NCBI GenBank assembly: GCA_937927845.1
Contig: CALFXE010000235.1
Location: 68,618-132,617 of the forward strand
Origin: an uncultured Paludibacter sp.
GTDB taxonomy: Bacteria; Bacteroidota; Bacteroidia; Bacteroidales; Paludibacteraceae
Direction: 5' to 3'
DNA: 64,000 nucleotides
Part shown: positions 63,959-64,000 of the stretch, piece after piece
Numbering within the stretch: the first letter of the stretch is position 1
Layout: every line of letters starts with the position of its first letter
Translations under genes and position numbers: made by a program
The notes under the pieces: generated by a model
The model's database searches: none
Told to the model about the DNA's origin: nothing
The model's input: only the letters and a program-made list of their open reading frames with translations

Positions 63959-64000
63959 CTAAAAACCGTCATTATCACCCAAATACACGGCAAAAATACA

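Overview
The window comes from a low-GC, host- or sediment-type Bacteroidetes, most likely order Bacteroidales. The evidence is a SusC/SusD pair, signal peptides ending in the Bacteroidetes-typical '-AQ', lipoproteins, many very large secreted enzymes with C-terminal type IX secretion (T9SS) sorting domains, and almost no Shine-Dalgarno sites. No rRNA, tRNA, CRISPR array, insertion sequence or phage gene is visible. The species cannot be named from sequence alone.

Region A (1-27450) reads as one divergent locus for taking apart and importing peptidoglycan. Leftward from about 17.5 kb run SusC, SusD, two surface lipoproteins, a DigH-like glycosidase (GHL10/DUF187), an OB-fold/DUF4623-like T9SS protein, a phosphodiester glycosidase (NAGPA family), a PD40 beta-propeller and an N-acetylmuramoyl-L-alanine amidase cut by the window edge. 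Rightward from 17.86 kb run a metallophosphoesterase-PQQ propeller, a family 2 glycosyltransferase, a DUF4922 protein, an AmpG-like muropeptide/MurNAc permease with a periplasmic insert, a NamZ-type exo-N-acetylmuramidase (DUF1343), a DUF5009/HGSNAT-like acyltransferase and a MurK-like sugar kinase. Together these suggest surface peptide stripping, endo-cleavage of denuded glycans, TonB-dependent import, periplasmic MurNAc release, inner-membrane uptake and phosphorylation. A MurNAc-6-P etherase (MurQ) is not in the window. The gaps between the rightward genes are filled with 7-bp tandem repeats that overlap stop codons.

Region B (27467-51694) is a leftward plant-polysaccharide block: two GH115 alpha-glucuronidase paralogs, a GH28-like beta-helix protein, a truncated relative of these, a membrane-spanning one-component regulator (kelch sensor plus SARP-like DNA-binding module), a DUF4965-type lipoprotein, a GH31 enzyme carrying CBM35-like modules, and an uncharacterised alpha/alpha-barrel protein. 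A 295-bp segment carrying leader, promoter and signal-peptide codons occurs twice here at identical spacing.

Region C (52112-58232) is a compact leftward polyuronate operon under a LacI-type regulator with two palindromic operators: regulator, KdgK, KduD, Eda, an orphan PTS-type EIIC and KduI, closed by a strong terminator. KduI carries an unexpected signal-peptide-like N-terminus.

Region D (58330-64000) repeats part of region A: a second PD40-amidase pair and, at the right edge, the C-terminal fragment of a second MurK-like kinase. A truncated MqsA-type antitoxin remnant sits directly behind the amidase stop codon.
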